Counted from the stretch's first letter, positions 10,701 to 33,560 are shown. The stretch: 64,000 nt of DNA from Selaginella tamariscina (GCA_003024785.1 PUQB01000626.1:79281-143280); one strand, 5' to 3'. Program-made: numbers and translations. Notes: generated from the sequence alone by a model not told the origin.

Positions 10701-11814
10701 GTGCCACATGTCAGAATGACAGAGTTCATGCAGGAAATGGATAATAATGCAGCTCAAAACATCGTTACCATGGGGGCCACTTCAGTTTTTTCATCATCAT
10801 TTTTATTGGCTTCAGTTCCGAAATCAATTTCTTCAGCGCATGCAATATCTGAATCTTGTAAGGATGATGTACAATTAAATGATGAAGGGATAGGCAACGA
10901 GATAGTGGCAACGGATAAATGTGAAAGGGAGCAAACAAGTGATTTGCAAAGTATTCAAGAGGCAACGCTATCCATGTTACTCATGGCCATATTGTGTTGT
11001 TGGATGTCAATGGTGTTCTGCTTCATCGACAAAGGCCCGAGGATAGGAAAAAAGAAATCAAACAAGGAGATTTCATTCCTTGTCATGGTAAATTTCGATA
11101 TGATATTATTTTTCGTCCAGGGTTGGATCGTCTCTTTCAAAAGCTTAAGGAGATGGGTGCGCTTGTGGGGATTTGGTCATGCATGCAGATTCATAACTTA
11201 ACACCGCTGTTGAATTTGCTTAAGAAACATTGTAGTGTTGCAGAAGAGGTGATTCGTAAAGATTGGATTTTTGACCAATATGTTATAAACCTCTCGAATT
11301 TCACAATATAAGAAAGGAAAGCAAGCCATACTTCTTCAAGAATGAAAGAATAATTGGGACTCATGGGGAGATCAGTCGCTTAAGGATAATGAAGAATGCA
11401 CATATCTTAGTAGTAGACGACTCTCCTCAGAAGGCTATGCTCAACCAAAACATTGCTTGTATTCATCCAATCACTTTCGATCCATATTCTGATACCGATA
11501 TCATGGATGAGCTAGTGAACTACTTGGATACGTGCCTCAGAAAGAAGAATCTCGAAAATTTTTGTGAGCAGTATCCACCGTATCATACATTTCCTGAAGC
11601 TTTTCTTTCTCGTGATTTTGAATTTTATAAAATGAAGGATAGCAACCGGGCGCTTTATAATATTATTCTTAAGGAACGTCAGTTTTTAGATGAGCCTTTA
11701 TGCAGACCTTCTCTTATCACATCTTATGTATTAACAAGGATGGCAACTCCCAATTGCATTCGTGAGAGTGTTAGTGGTGGCAACAACATCAAGATATTGA
11801 CCAAAATGATTTGA
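10701..11814 (+). pseudogene. FCP1/NIF-type HAD phosphatase, broken
   Basis: HAD-superfamily NLI-interacting-factor (CTD small phosphatase-like) protein. Motif I is LLDVNGVLL at about 11,000; plant members of this family often have D-x-N-G instead of DLDETL. Then come FRPGLDRLFQKLKEMGALVG and IWSC, and after about 11,380 the acidic motif ILVVDDSPQKAMLNQ. An acidic Ser-rich N-terminus precedes it from 10,701. The C-terminal part is open from about 11,284 to 11,814. Reading changes frame twice, at about 10,970 (between the N-terminus and motif I) and about 11,283 (after WIFDQ); no intron fits either place. It is either a pseudogene or an intact gene with base losses in the assembly. Such enzymes dephosphorylate Ser/Thr, classically on the RNA polymerase II tail; the substrate here is unknown. 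Confidence 0.6.
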
Positions 11815-11879
11815 TTAATCCGGAGAGTGATGATTTAGACAAAATGAGGAGATTTCTCTGTATGTTAGGAAGAAAGTAT

Positions 11880-12169
11880 TTATAAAAAATTAACATGTTG
11901 ATAAGAAAATGATTTCATTTGTAATTATGTTTGATAGTATTTCTTCATTATTGTAAACTATTTTTAGAATAATATGAATATTCTAAGATATTTTAGGAAT
12001 ATTCCTTACTAAGTAAGGTTATTGAAGGATTAATTAATTAATTAATTAATATTTAAGGCTTAATTACATATTAATTAAATGATTAATTAATAATTAAAAC
12101 TTAAGTATTAATTAGTAATTTATTTTATATTCCCATTTTCACGTATCATGCCCACTTTAGTTACAACGT
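11880..12169. other. AT-rich stretch without a recognised gene
   Basis: AT-rich DNA with TTAATTAA tracts downstream of the phosphatase relic. I see nothing coding. Confidence 0.5.
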
Positions 12170-14350
12170 GCAAATAAACTTTAGACATGGCTTGCATGGT
12201 GGATGGAGAGAAAACAACATTAAAGCTAACATAGTTTGCAAGTAAGATTAACATTACATTTTTATTATGGTCAACACCTGTATACAATGCAGGGAACTTT
12301 AGAACAATAATCTCTCATCCCTAATGTCAATTCTTGCTAAGTCATGACACTTGTTGAACTTAAAAAAAAAAGTAGTAATGGTCGCCACCGTCAACCCGTA
12401 ATAAGAAGAATGTGAAAAAGAATACAGATCATGCTTTAAAAGGTTGGGAAAGGGTAAGGATGGCAATGTATATAGCAAGTAGAACTGCGGATTCCATCAT
12501 AATAAAAATAAGAGGAAAAGAGTAAAACAGCACATAATATGGGTATAGTAGTAAGTTATGTAACCCTCCTCCTTGTAGTTATGGATAAGCCATATTCCAT
12601 CTCAGCCTTCATATTACAGTGTTAGCTCGTAATCATGTTTCTCATTTGACTCCCTCCTACCGTATTATAGTAGTAACCCGTAATTTTGTGTTCCCATCTG
12701 ACTCTCGTTTTTCATAATATGTACTGTTTTTGGTGTTTTTCTTCATTATATGCCCAAAGAATGAAACATGACTAGAAATTACCTACATGACTGACTATGA
12801 TCCTGACAAACACTCAAGATGAAAACAGTTTTCATGAGCACTTGAAAAAAAGCTAAACAATGTGGATGCTACCAAACTTAACCTAATTGATACTTTCATG
12901 CAATTCACTAGGGCATGTACTACCTCTATGGGTCAACATTTAGGTAGTGTTAATAGACCTGTTATCTAGACACTATATCCACTAGGGACGTTGTTTCAAT
13001 AGTAGAGGAGGCATGTCCTAAAGTTGGTATTCAATTGGATGACAAAATTATTAGCAAACATATGAAACGTGTTAAGAGAAACTCGTCTATTCCTATTTTA
13101 GAAGGTGATTAACACAAGCCAAACTATATAAATTGCATAGTTTTCAGGAGGTCAAAGATTAGCAATTTTGTGACAACATCTTCCATGTATGATTTTGACA
13201 ATGCTAACCATGTCCAAAACAGTATTGTGCACAAGGAAGTTGTACATGAAAAGATTGGGCTATACGTCAATACACATGAAAAACGAGGTGTCACGCGATC
13301 AATCTTAATTTGCAAAAGAAATGTGGTTTACCAATTTGTTCACCATGAGTGCACGACATTCCTATTCTTGGTTTCTTTGGTGTCATAAAAATCAATGTAA
13401 CTGACAAAGTCACACAATTGATCCAAACTTGCCCAAGTAAATAGCGTCTTCGGCATTGAAGATGGACAATCTTTTACTATATGTATTGTCCTCGATGCCG
13501 AGGACAACGTACTACTAACTTCCTCCTCAAGAACACATCTATTAAGAAAATAAACATTAAAAATTAGAAATAATATTAATAAATGATAAATTCATTTATA
13601 GGAAATATCTTGCATTATGGCTAATGTGTCTCAAGTGCCCAGAATTGTTCCAAACCCATTTCTCATTGTTGTCAGAACAAATTTGATACATGAATAGATT
13701 ACAATGCTTATCGATGTTGATTTCAATTTATGTTACTATTGTCAGTCTTCTGCATCTCAAGATATACCTAGAAGCAGGAAGGACATTAGCTTCGGAATTG
13801 CCGTAAGACATCCAAAAAAGCAAGAAAATCAATTTGTGTTGCTATGTTATTTAGGCCCTTTCAAGCATGTGGTTGTGTCACCTCTACAACACTTTTTTCA
13901 TTTTGCATATCATGAGGACGAATCGGAGAAAAGATGCACAATCATCATATTGCAATTTTCCAATGCATATGTATATTTGTTTGACCACTTATTCCAATTA
14001 GCCCTACAAACTATATATCTTTTTAAAATTAGCTTTATGAAATAATAATTAAATTGTATTATCTTATTTATTATTAATTTTAATTTATTGATAATAAATA
14101 ATAAACATATTGCTTCCTTTAATAATTTGATCAAAAAGTTGTAAATGCACTGTTCAATGAGGGAAGCCCTAAGCATTAAGATTAAAATCTTAATCCATGT
14201 GTTAGCGAAACAGTTGAAATGACCAAAGTTCCATATAAATAAATAAATACATATGTCTCTGAGCGTTTGTGTGAATATTTTACCTTACGTGTAAAACATA
14301 ATAGTGGATTAATGGAATCCACGTTTCATTAAAACATAAATTATACATTA
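12170..14350 (+). repeat. Unclassified dispersed repeat, copy 1
   Basis: This segment is matched in reverse orientation at 39,283-41,560. Similarity starts near the ATGGCTTGCATGGTG segment at 12,185 and ends near the AAACATAAATTATACATTAA segment at 14,333. This copy holds about 450 bp (about 12,362-12,810) that the other lacks. Short matching frames in both copies (for example NHVQNSIVHKEVVHEK near 13,200) suggest a former coding element, but I cannot assign a family. A palindrome of the second family (GTCCTCGATGCCGAGGAC) lies at 13,488-13,505. Confidence 0.7.
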
Positions 14351-14355
14351 AGTTT

Positions 14356-16087
14356 TGATAGCTAACGGACTTGTTACTGTTGCAGCGTCACTGCTCCATG
14401 TCAGCCATCCAAATGTCCAGTTACCAACCGGTGCAAAACCCTAAAAGCTCAACCTAAACTGTAATTTCTGTCCTGTAGAATTGAACTGCAACACTTCAGG
14501 TGAAACCTTCATGATTATATTATCTGGAACTTCTACTGTAGCTTTATACATAGAATTTGCTGCTCCAACATTAGTTACAGTCCTGGTAAAGAGTTGTTAA
14601 ACTGCCACTCCGGCAATTCACGTCTCGACCTGTTATAACTTTGATCCTGGTTGGAGTATACCCACTCTCACAAAGGTAAGTTATGTAGTCATCTGGTGGT
14701 TTGCATCGTATACCAAACCGGGATTTGCCGCTTTCAGTGGAGTTATCTGCCCGGATCCAATTACGAAAGGGGTTGCTACGCTTCCGTCGAAGTCTTGTAT
14801 GGGTTGGTTTGTATTATCGAGATACTTAGCTGTATAGAACACAAGATGTTTAACAGAGAGCAGAATTATGCTTATTGTTTTACCTGTGGTCATTAGGGCA
14901 GATTTAATTGCAGCGGGACTCCAATCAGGATGAACCGACTTAACATAAGCAGCTGCAGCTGTAGCATGAGGGCATGCCATGGAGGTTCCGGAGATAATCA
15001 TGAAGTCACCGAAAATATCCTCAAATATTGGAGCTGCTCCCGACCATGCTGCGAGTATGTTCAATCCTGGGGCTATAATATCAGGCTGTAGAAGATTATA
15101 TTAATAAAACATCTTAATGTTTTCTTAAGTAAAATACCTTAATTATATCTGATCCCACTACGTTAGGACCTCTAGATGAAAAAAATGCCACTGCAGGAGC
15201 TCGTGTGGTGTTCAATACTGTCTTCAGAATCGAAGAGTTTCAGTGACTGGGGGATGAGTCCAGTACCAGCAAAATGGAAAGGAACATGTGACAATAACGG
15301 GGCCATATCCCTGGTTCACAAGGAAGTTAACACGCGTACGCGCACGCACACGCACATGCACACGCACACACCTGTGTCAAGAACACCAACAATGATATCT
15401 TGGGAAGCCATGGGCAAGCTTTGTAGAGTCGTAGGGTTTACTCCAATGAAATCCCATGAGTGGGTTGTTAATGGTTTTCGCATTCTGTTTGGAAAAACTT
15501 TAAGCACATCGGGATTGTCTGCAAAATGTATAACTGTTTAGTAAAACATTATATATGTAATCAAGTAATAATATACTTGAGAATGTTTGAGCTTGATCTT
15601 CAGTTAACCACGCTGAGAAACCTGAAAAAACGTGCTTGTATGTGTGCCCCATAGCAACTGAAGCTTCTTCCTCACTATAATAAATGCATTTATAAGTATT
15701 GTATTGATTTTATTAAACAGTTTCCTAATTACCTGCCCAATACTTGAGCAAGCATGTGGTAATGCGATGAAACAAGAGCTTGGGCTTCCATGCCTTCAGT
15801 GTTTGCTCCCATATACAACCACATACTTCTGTATATACAACGTAACCTAAAAAGAAGACCGCACGCACGCACGCACGTAATATGTAAACACACACACCTG
15901 TTTCCCTTGTTGAGATGAAAAAACTAAGTGTTGGGGAGTTTCCCTCATGATATACTGCTTGACAATGAATTACAAATGAAATTGCTAAAACTATAATACC
16001 AGAAATAGATCCCATAATCAAACTAACTAATATATTTGTATAATCTTCCTTGTATGATGTATAAATTTCCCTCCAATTATATAGCAA
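14356..16087 (-). pseudogene. Subtilase pseudogene (inverted, rearranged copy)
   Basis: A second copy of the subtilase at 24,822-27,760, in the opposite orientation. The signal-anchor start, the pro-domain end, the catalytic Asp exon (DIIVGVLDTG) and the C-terminal Ser exon ([15 protein letters not shown]) survive. The exons with the catalytic His (GHGTHT), the oxyanion Asn and most of the PA domain are missing. An exon of about 75 bp (about 15,229-15,304, [20 protein letters not shown]) lies in the opposite orientation to its neighbours, joined directly to the later PA-side sequence, so an inversion came together with a deletion of over 1 kb. It cannot make an active protease. It keeps a 7-base A run at 15,179-15,185 where the full copy has six. 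Confidence 0.85.
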
Positions 16088-16156
16088 AAAGTTAATATCA
16101 ATAAGTCAACATGGATGGTGATATACACATGGCAATTGTTATGGCATTTACTGGTT

Positions 16157-16305
16157 AAAAACAGTATTAATGTTATATTCTAAGAATATCTTAAATTAAA
16201 GAGATGTTTGGAAACGTATCATTCTTGAATATGCCAGATGGAGATATTATACATAGCAATTTAAAAACAGTATTAATGTCATATTCTAGGAATATCCTCA
16301 AATTA
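16157..16305. repeat. Short tandem duplication between divergent genes
   Basis: AAAACAGTATTAATGTTATA... at about 16,157-16,199 recurs at about 16,262-16,305 with few changes, a repeat distance of about 105 bp. It lies between the start of the minus-strand subtilase copy and the plus-strand hydrolase, in what was a shared head-to-head promoter. Confidence 0.65.
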
Positions 16306-16427
16306 ATGTTACAATGCCATATGTTTAGAATAAATGCCAGATGCTTCCTCTGCCTTAGGGTTAGGGCTACAATGCTTGGAGTGAGACCTACGGGAAGAGC
16401 GGTTTCCGTTCTCGGATTACAGAAATG

Positions 16428-21377
<4,950 letters not shown>

Positions 21378-21807
21378 TTATATATGGGTAGTTAGTTTTC
21401 GCTTAGACCTTTTTGTACAGAAGTATAGAGATAGCGACGAATCAAAATACATTGGAAGTATAAAGGGAAGGTCAAAGTCGTATAAGTCAAGGTATGTATG
21501 GTCTACTTTATACATAAGTATTAGATATAATCTTTCCTCTCTCATTAACAACGTATAAATCATGTAATTTCTATAACTAGCTAACGTTTTTACACACGCT
21601 GCATTTCAAACACATAACATGTCCTGTGTGTATCTGTCTGTGTGTGTGGCACCATGGATATGTCTGTAGTGTATATTTGTGACTATGTGTCACACACGGA
21701 CGGTCGCATACAGAACAGTGTAATTTGCCTTATATATTTACGGTCATTAAACATCTGCATCCGTGAGAAAACTGCCTCAATTTCCAGATACTTGAACAGG
21801 GGGAGGT

Positions 21808-23224
<1,417 letters not shown>

Positions 23225-24207
23225 TGTTGGTTAAGCCTCCCTCTGTTTGTGAGGCTCTTCTTTGATAATGCGTGGGATAAGGTGGGATAGACTGTGTCCT
23301 CCTATTGGTCCACGTAAGCATTATAATATTATTATCATATTCATATCTGGTATATATATAGATGAATTATATGTGCTTCAATTTAAATTTATAAATCAAA
23401 ATTTTAAAAAGAAATATCATAGATAAGAAATTCAAACAATAAAATTTTAAATATATGTAACGCGTAAAATGTGTGTGTGTGTGTGTGTCTCTCTCTCTCT
23501 CTATATATATAATGTATCTCTTTTAAATTTATAATTTAAAAGGAATTAGGTTTAAATAAATAAGTATTAATTACCTATAATCAATATATAGAATACTTAA
23601 ATATAAATATGTATTATATATATACACATGAATACATATGATTCTAAGAAAACGAATTGTGTATAGTATGTACATGTATGTAAGTTGATTAGAGCGTAGA
23701 CATACCATAGAACATGGTATATATAAATATATATATGGTATTTTATGAATAGAATACTTAATTAATATTAAATATAAATAAATGATAAAATCAGATATTA
23801 GAAAAACTCAAAATAAATTGATCTATTGTATTATATAAAATAATGTTGTTTTCAAAACTTAAGATAGATTAAGCTAAGTAATCTTTTTAAATTATACTTT
23901 TGTATTCTTTTTTAATTATAATATTATAAAATTTGCACACATGGCTATATAATTAAATATACAGAAATCTTAATTTAATATAGTATGTAATTTGTATCAT
24001 TCTTTGAACAAAGAAAGTAATTTTTTAAATGTTTGTAATATGTTTCTAAAAATTCATATGTAAATATTTGCATTTATTTTAAATTAAAAGATTTAAACAT
24101 ACGACTATTGAGTGCTTGTTCTCTTATATGTATATAATATATATACTTTATATAACTTAAAAATAATATTATAAATTCCACACATATGTAGTACGTATAT
24201 GCCAAGA
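23225..24207. other. AT-rich intergenic stretch
   Basis: AT-rich DNA between PsaL and the inverted copy of hydrolase fragments. A (GT)n(CT)n(TA)n tract lies at about 23,470-23,510. I see no gene. Confidence 0.55.
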
Positions 24208-24640
24208 TATTGCAACTGAGAACTGAACACAGTTTTCCTTTCCTCAAGAAGCTTTGCCAACCTAACTATTTATGTATGCTTACGCAACCACACGCACACA
24301 CACATATGTATGTATATGTGTATCTATCAAACTCGTTTATACTTTTGGACATAAGATATAGAAACACATTAATCTATATATGTACATGTAAACAGCTGCA
24401 ATTTACATGAATACAGATTCATGTATGTATGTGGGTCAAACACAACACACACACACACGCTAAAGTCAATAAACGTGTTGCGGGGGATAAGTATATAAAT
24501 ATACGTGTCCTTAGCCAGCTGGTTGTTAAAAATCAGGAAAAACAAACATATACATATATGATATGATAAACGGGTATGTATATTCACGTAATGTGCATAT
24601 GTCCATACATACGAGCAACCATAAACACACGCACGCACAC
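24208..24640 (-). pseudogene. Remnants of a second hydrolase copy (minus strand)
   Basis: 24,208-24,262 is the reverse complement of the sixth hydrolase exon region near 19,190-19,245 (TTGCAACTGAGAACTGAACA and on). 24,369-24,640 is the reverse complement, somewhat diverged, of hydrolase intron sequence at about 17,390-17,610. Everything between is lost. With the subtilase next door, this shows that a head-to-head hydrolase-subtilase block was duplicated in inverted orientation. Confidence 0.75.
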
Positions 24641-24821
24641 ATTAGTAAGGATATTCTTAGAATATAACATTAATACTGTTTTTAACCAGTAAATGCATAA
24701 CAATTGCCATGTGTATATCACCATCCGTGTTGACTTATTGATATAACATTTGCTATATAATTGGAGGGAAATTTATAAATCATACAAGGAAGAATTATAC
24801 AAATATATAGTTAGTTTGATT

Positions 24822-27760
<2,939 letters not shown>

Positions 27761-27764
27761 TTAA

Positions 27765-28927
27765 TTAGCAGGTGATTATCTGTTTCCTAATAAATTTAAG
27801 AAATGCCATGTTATTAATAATAACTACCACTAATTAGAGTGGTTAATTGAATTAAAAATTAAATTACTATTGAATAATTTTCATTTAACCATGGTTAAAA
27901 AGGTTTTTTTTTAATTAATTATAATTTAGGGTTATTGAGTTACCCTAGATTTGTGTTTGTTTGAAAAGGGAGAGGTTTAGCGGCATTTGGTTATGGATTC
28001 TAGATATAGACTGACAAAATTGACTTAGACCATGACCTAGACCACTCAAAAAACCATGATGGCTTAGATCAGAAAAATTTAATCAATATATATAATGATT
28101 TTTGATGATCTTCAATTATATAAAATACATAAATTAAATCTTATATTCTTTAATATTATGAATATATAGTATTAATTTATAATTATATATATTAATAATA
28201 TATATATTTAACCCTAAATTTTGGTTTTACTATTCATGAATAGTGAAACCATGGTTTAAAATCAATTTTGACAATCGTTAGTATAAAGAAATGGATTATA
28301 AATAACTCATTCAAGTTGTAATTGTAATTGTGATCTCCATTTGAGGTATGTTAAAAAAAACTATTAACATCACAAGTATTGTTGATAATTGAGTTATTTC
28401 TTAAGGCCTTTAAATTGGCCATTATATGTGATGGCATGGCAAGGCAGAATTCTCCATTCATTTGAATGTATAATAGGCCTAATTTGTATGTTAAAAAACA
28501 CTTCTTGCTTCTTATATTGATGAGTAAGCTGGTTTAAGAATTATAAGAATATACTCTCTTATGAATCATATTTCCTGTAATTTGCTTTTCAAGATTTAAT
28601 TGCCAAGCTTTCTTAAACAGTTACCTATATTTCTGTTTAAATATGCTCTGACATAAGATATTAAATATTAAGTTGTAAATTTAATTTTTGTGCATTATTT
28701 TATCAAATGTAAATTTATTGCCCTTACAAAACCTGCATATGTTCGTGTATACAAAGGTATGCTTATTAGCTACCGAGTGACAGGATGCAGTTCGATGTTC
28801 AATCCACATTGTTGCGTTGTCCGGCCGTGCATTGAAAACAACCACTATAATTTGATAACTGCAAAAATTTATAATTAAAAAAAAAAAATTATGTGTAACA
28901 TTCTACACACATGCATGTTTGTGTGTG
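27765..28927. other. AT-rich intergenic stretch
   Basis: AT-rich sequence with TTAATTAA and poly-T tracts downstream of the subtilase. I see no gene and no convincing transposon ends. Confidence 0.5.
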
Positions 28928-28932
28928 TATAC

Positions 28933-31900
28933 TGTTGAGACATAAATTGATGCTCCAATATACTAGGGTTTGGACCCCTATTTTAGGGTTCTTCGTGAGC
29001 ACGAATGTGAGCCGTTGTGCAGCACGTACAATCCGCCAGGGTTGAGGTTTGATCTCGATGCGGCCGTGATTTAATTCTGAACATGGTATCAGAGCTCTTC
29101 TGATCTGGGCAAGGATCAATGTGTAATGTAGCCTAGTGGAAGGCCATGACCGAACCTGGTAAGGATCAATGTGTAATGTAGCCTAATGGGAGGCCATGCT
29201 GAATCTGGTGAGGATTCCTTTGGAAGCTCGTGTGGGAGCAAGCCCTTTGTGTTCAAGGGGCAAAACTTTCTATTGTGGAAGAAGTTGTTGGAGACTCGGC
29301 TTCGTGTCAAAGGAGTTTTTGGGCTCGTCCGTGGGACTGACCCGGAGCCGCTGGAGGGCAACTCCAATGAGACCCTTAGAATCCATCAAGAGTGGAAAGT
29401 GCGGGCTGAGCACGCCGTGGGCTGCATCTGCACTTACCTCAGCCCGGGATTATGCTCAAGGTGGATACTAACAAGTCCCCTGCTGAAGTTTGGAAGTGGC
29501 TGTCGGACACCTACGGGAAAAAGACCGATATGGAAGTCATGCGGATCCACTCGGAGCTTGAGGCTTGTGTCTACGAAGATGGAGACATGCAGGAGCATGC
29601 GGACAAGCTGAGTCGGCTCTTTGCTGAACTTGCTGCTCAAGGGGACGAGCATATCATCCGGATTCCATGCAAAAGGTGAAGCTCTACCGTCCCTCCCTGC
29701 TCAGTGGGACAGGGATGTCGAGGCTCTTAATGAGGACAATCTCACATTTGAAACGGCGGTGGCCAAGCTTGTGGCCACAGCCTTGCTCCGCAAGGAGAAG
29801 GCCAAAACCAATGCTTTGCATGAAGTCATGTATGCCAAGCGACGGGTTCCCAAGCATGAGCTGGCTGGCGTGATGCTGTTGCACCCTTGCCGCCTCTAGC
29901 CCACGGTTCAGGCAATGCTTGGGCTGGCCGAGGTGGACGTGGAGCAGCTTTCAAAGGGGAACCGGAGAAGGGTGCACGAGGACGAGAGGTCGGCTTGGCC
30001 ATGACCAATGCAAGATATGCCGAGGGTTTGGACACTGGGGTAGGGACTGCCCCCATGCAGATGGGAAGGCTAATGTCGGTGTTGAAAGTGAAGAAGGTGA
30101 ATGGGAAGAAGAGTCCTTCGTAGTGGAGGAGTCCCTCAATGCTGAGAGCAGCGGGAAGATGCACTCCTGGGTGCTTGATTCAGGTTGTACTAGCCTCATG
30201 ACTAATAACAAGTTGATGTTTGAACAGTATATCCCAGTTCAAAGAAGTAGTGGTGTGGTGTTGGGGAACAATGCCCGATTGGACATTGCTGGTCGAGGCA
30301 CTTTGACACTCCCACTTCAGGACGGTGGGGAGATGATGTTCAAAGACGCCTTGCACGTCCCAGGCATGCAGAAAAACCTTATGTCGGTGGCAAGGTTGTG
30401 ACGACGGGAAGTCGATCGTGTTTACTAGTCATGGTGCAGATTTATATGACAAGTTGGATTTCCGTGTGACTGGGAGGAAAGTTCTCCACGCCAGGCGGCG
30501 TGGAAACTTGTATGAGATTCTCTCACACCCTCATCTTGCTAGCCAGAGAACGTCGTGGTGCAGATGCCTATTTGTGGCATTGCGGTTGGGTCATGCAAAT
30601 CACAAGGCACTGCACGAGCTTGTGTCCAACTGCATGGTGGAAGGGCTGGATTGAGGCCTGGTTTTTCACATGCATTTTGTGAGTCATGTGTGTTGGGCAA
30701 ACATCATCGCGAAGTTTTGGATCTTCAAAGCACCGCTCTTCAGAGCTCTTGGAGCTGGTGCACTCCGACCTGTGTGGGCCCATGGACGTCCCGAGTCATT
30801 TTGGCGCACATTAGTTCTTAAGTTCATTGATGACTTCAGTCGCCTCACCAAACTTTTCTTCCTACGTCGTAAAAATGAGGTGGTGGAGGCCTTTTGCGTG
30901 TACAGAGCTGCGGTGGAGACTTAAGTTGGCAAGAAGCTTAAGGCCTTGCGCACAGATGGTGGCAAGGAATACCTTAACTCCACCATGCAAGAATTGTGTC
31001 AGAATGCCGGTATTCAACACCACATCACCACCCGGTACACCTCCCAACAGAATGGCGTGGCTGAGAGGAAGAACCGGACGCTGGTGAATGCAGCACGCAG
31101 CCTTCTTGCTCATGCACATTTGGGCAAGGAGTTTTGGCAGGAGGCTATTGCGGTAGCCATGCATGTTTAGAACTGGTTGCCAATTGTGGATTGAAAGGCA
31201 AAACACCTGAGGAAGCATGGACGAGTCTAAAGCCTAATGTATCCCATCTCAGGGTGTTTGGTTGCATAGCGTATGCCCATATTCCTGACCAGCTACGGAA
31301 GAAGCTGGACCCCAAGAGCCAGAAGTTGATCTTTGTTGGCTATGCACAAGATGATGAACGGCGTCAAAAGCATACAGGCTATGGAACCGGTGGACAAATG
31401 CACCATCATCAGCACAGATGTGGTGTTTGTTGAGGATGACCTCACATGGTGTCATTCCACGGAACAACTTGTGGACTCCTTCATTGATGATGACTTGTTG
31501 GCTCCCCTAATCCGAGTTGGTTTTGTGGACGTAGGGGAAGACCGTGGCCTTGATGCCTTGGGGGAGCAACTACCAGGTGCTCGAGGTGATCAAGGTAATG
31601 TTGATGTCCATGAGCAGCTGGCACCTGAACAGCCTGAGTGGCAGGCATAGCCGGAGCAACCAGTTGATGTTCATGAGCAGCTAACACCTGAGCAGCCAGA
31701 GCAGCAGGTTGATCGGCCTCCTCATGTCCCTCGCTGGCGGGGCATGCCGGATCCTGTGGTAGCTCCAGATAGACCACCGCACGAGAGTGCCTTCTCGTAA
31801 GGTGTTGGAAGATGCCACTTCTCTACTTGATGAGGAAGCCGAGATGTGCATGTTTGTGGATGAGAAGGTTCCCCCACCTTTGAAGATGCGATGATCGGAG

Positions 31901-33560
31901 GGAGTCTCTTGAGTGGAAGCGGGCACCAGGACAAAGTGGATGCACAAGTGCAGAATTGCACATTCGAGGAGTGTGCTGCCCCCCAACAACGTCGACTTGT
32001 TGACTACAAGTGGGTCTTCAAACAGACAGTGGATCCCCTGACTGGGGATGTCAGACACAAAGCTAGACTCAAGGCAAAAGGCTTCACCCAGGTGCGAGGA
32101 GTTGACTATGAGGAGACATTTTGCCTGTGGTAAAGTTGCCTAGTGTCCGCACACTTGGCACTTGCTAATGCCAGGAGGTGGCAAGTGCACCAGATGGATG
32201 TGAAGAGCGTTCTTGCATGGGGATTTGCATGAGGAGATCTTCATGCGCATTCCCCTAGGCTTTCCCAAGCATGGGGACACAGCTCGAGCCTAGTGCCTTA
32301 ACAAGGCCTTGTATGGTCCAAGCAAGCTTATCGGGTGTGGTACCAAAAATTTGATGAAGCTTTGCGTCGACAAGGCTTTCGAAGAACACACAGTGATTTC
32401 AATGTCTATGTGCAAGGAGTTGGTCGTGGACGGATCATTGTTGCCCTGTATGTGGATGATCTTCTCATCACTGGAGTGATGAAGACGGGATTGACAGGTT
32501 GAAAGCAAGTTTGGCACAATAGTTTCGGATGAAGGACATGGGAAGGTGAAGATGTTCTTGGGCTTACAAATTGAGTGGGATATGCAGGCTGAGACTTTGA
32601 AGATTCACTAGCAGCACTATGTGCAATCTCTTCCTCTCGATTTGGTATGCAGAACTGCCATCTAGTTGAAACTCCCATGCTCGTCAGTGCTATCAATCCG
32701 AACTTGCCTCAGACGGGAGGAGAGATATGTGATTCTAAGATTCCGTACCGCAGCTTCATAGGTTGCTTGATGTTTCTGGCGTCTTCCTCTAGACCGGACA
32801 TAGCATATGCCACTGTGCTTCTTAGCCAGTTTGGATTGCTCCGAGTTTGTGCCATTGGAAGGCTGCCAAAACATGTACTCAGGTACCTAAAGGGAACGCC
32901 TCACCATGGCCTATGCTTCTCATGCCATGACACTTAGCTGGTCACTTACACTGATGCAAGTTGGGGGACAAACAAAGGAGCTCGGTCCACCACTGGCTAC
33001 TCTTTGAAATTGTGCAGGGCCTCGATTGCGTGGGGAGCAAGAGGCAGAGTGTGGTGGCCCTTTCATCTGCAGAGGCTGAGTACATTGCCCTCACTTCTAG
33101 ATGCAAGGAGCTTATATGGATGCGGGGACTCTTACAAGAGCTTGGAGCGGTGCAACAACCCCCATGCTTTGCTGGTGTGACAATCAGAGTAGCATTGCTA
33201 TGAGCAAGAACCCCGTCTATCATGGACGGACCAAGCATGTGCTCATTCAGTTTCATTATGTTCGGGAGCTTGTAGAAGGCGGTTTGGTGAAGGTGGCTCA
33301 TTCTTCTGCGGATGAGATGGTGGCAGATGTGCTCACCAAACCACTGGGCCCGACCAAGTTTGCTTTGTTCCGAGGGGGCCTCGGAGTCTTTTGAGCACCA
33401 GTTTACGAGGGTGTTGAGACATAAACTGATGCTCCAATATACTAGGGTTTGGACCCCTGTTTTAGGTTCTTCGTGAGCACAATGCGAGCCGTTGTGTAGC
33501 GCGTACAATCCGCCAGGGTTGAGGTTTGATCTCGGTGTGGCCATGATTTAATTCTAAACA
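28933..33560 (+). mobile_element. Ty1-copia LTR retrotransposon (fossil)
   Basis: A complete structure of about 4.63 kb. The 5' LTR is 28,933-29,083 and the 3' LTR 33,412-33,560, both TG...CA, flanked by the target duplication TATAC at 28,928-28,932 and 33,561-33,565. The primer-binding site TGGTATCAGAGC (initiator Met tRNA) follows the 5' LTR at 29,084. Recognisable parts in order: gag (about 29.2-30.1 kb) with a CCHC zinc knuckle, aspartic protease (about 30.16 kb), integrase (about 30.6-31.2 kb), reverse transcriptase (about 32.0-32.5 kb) and RNase H (about 33.0-33.3 kb). Integrase before reverse transcriptase is the copia order. The coding region is broken at many places. The LTRs differ by about nine substitutions and two small indels (about 6-7 percent), so the insertion is old. 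Confidence 0.93.

Noticed and set aside
14356-16087. Left subtilase copy as a second functional protease
   Set aside because: It lacks the catalytic His and Asn exons and contains an inverted exon.
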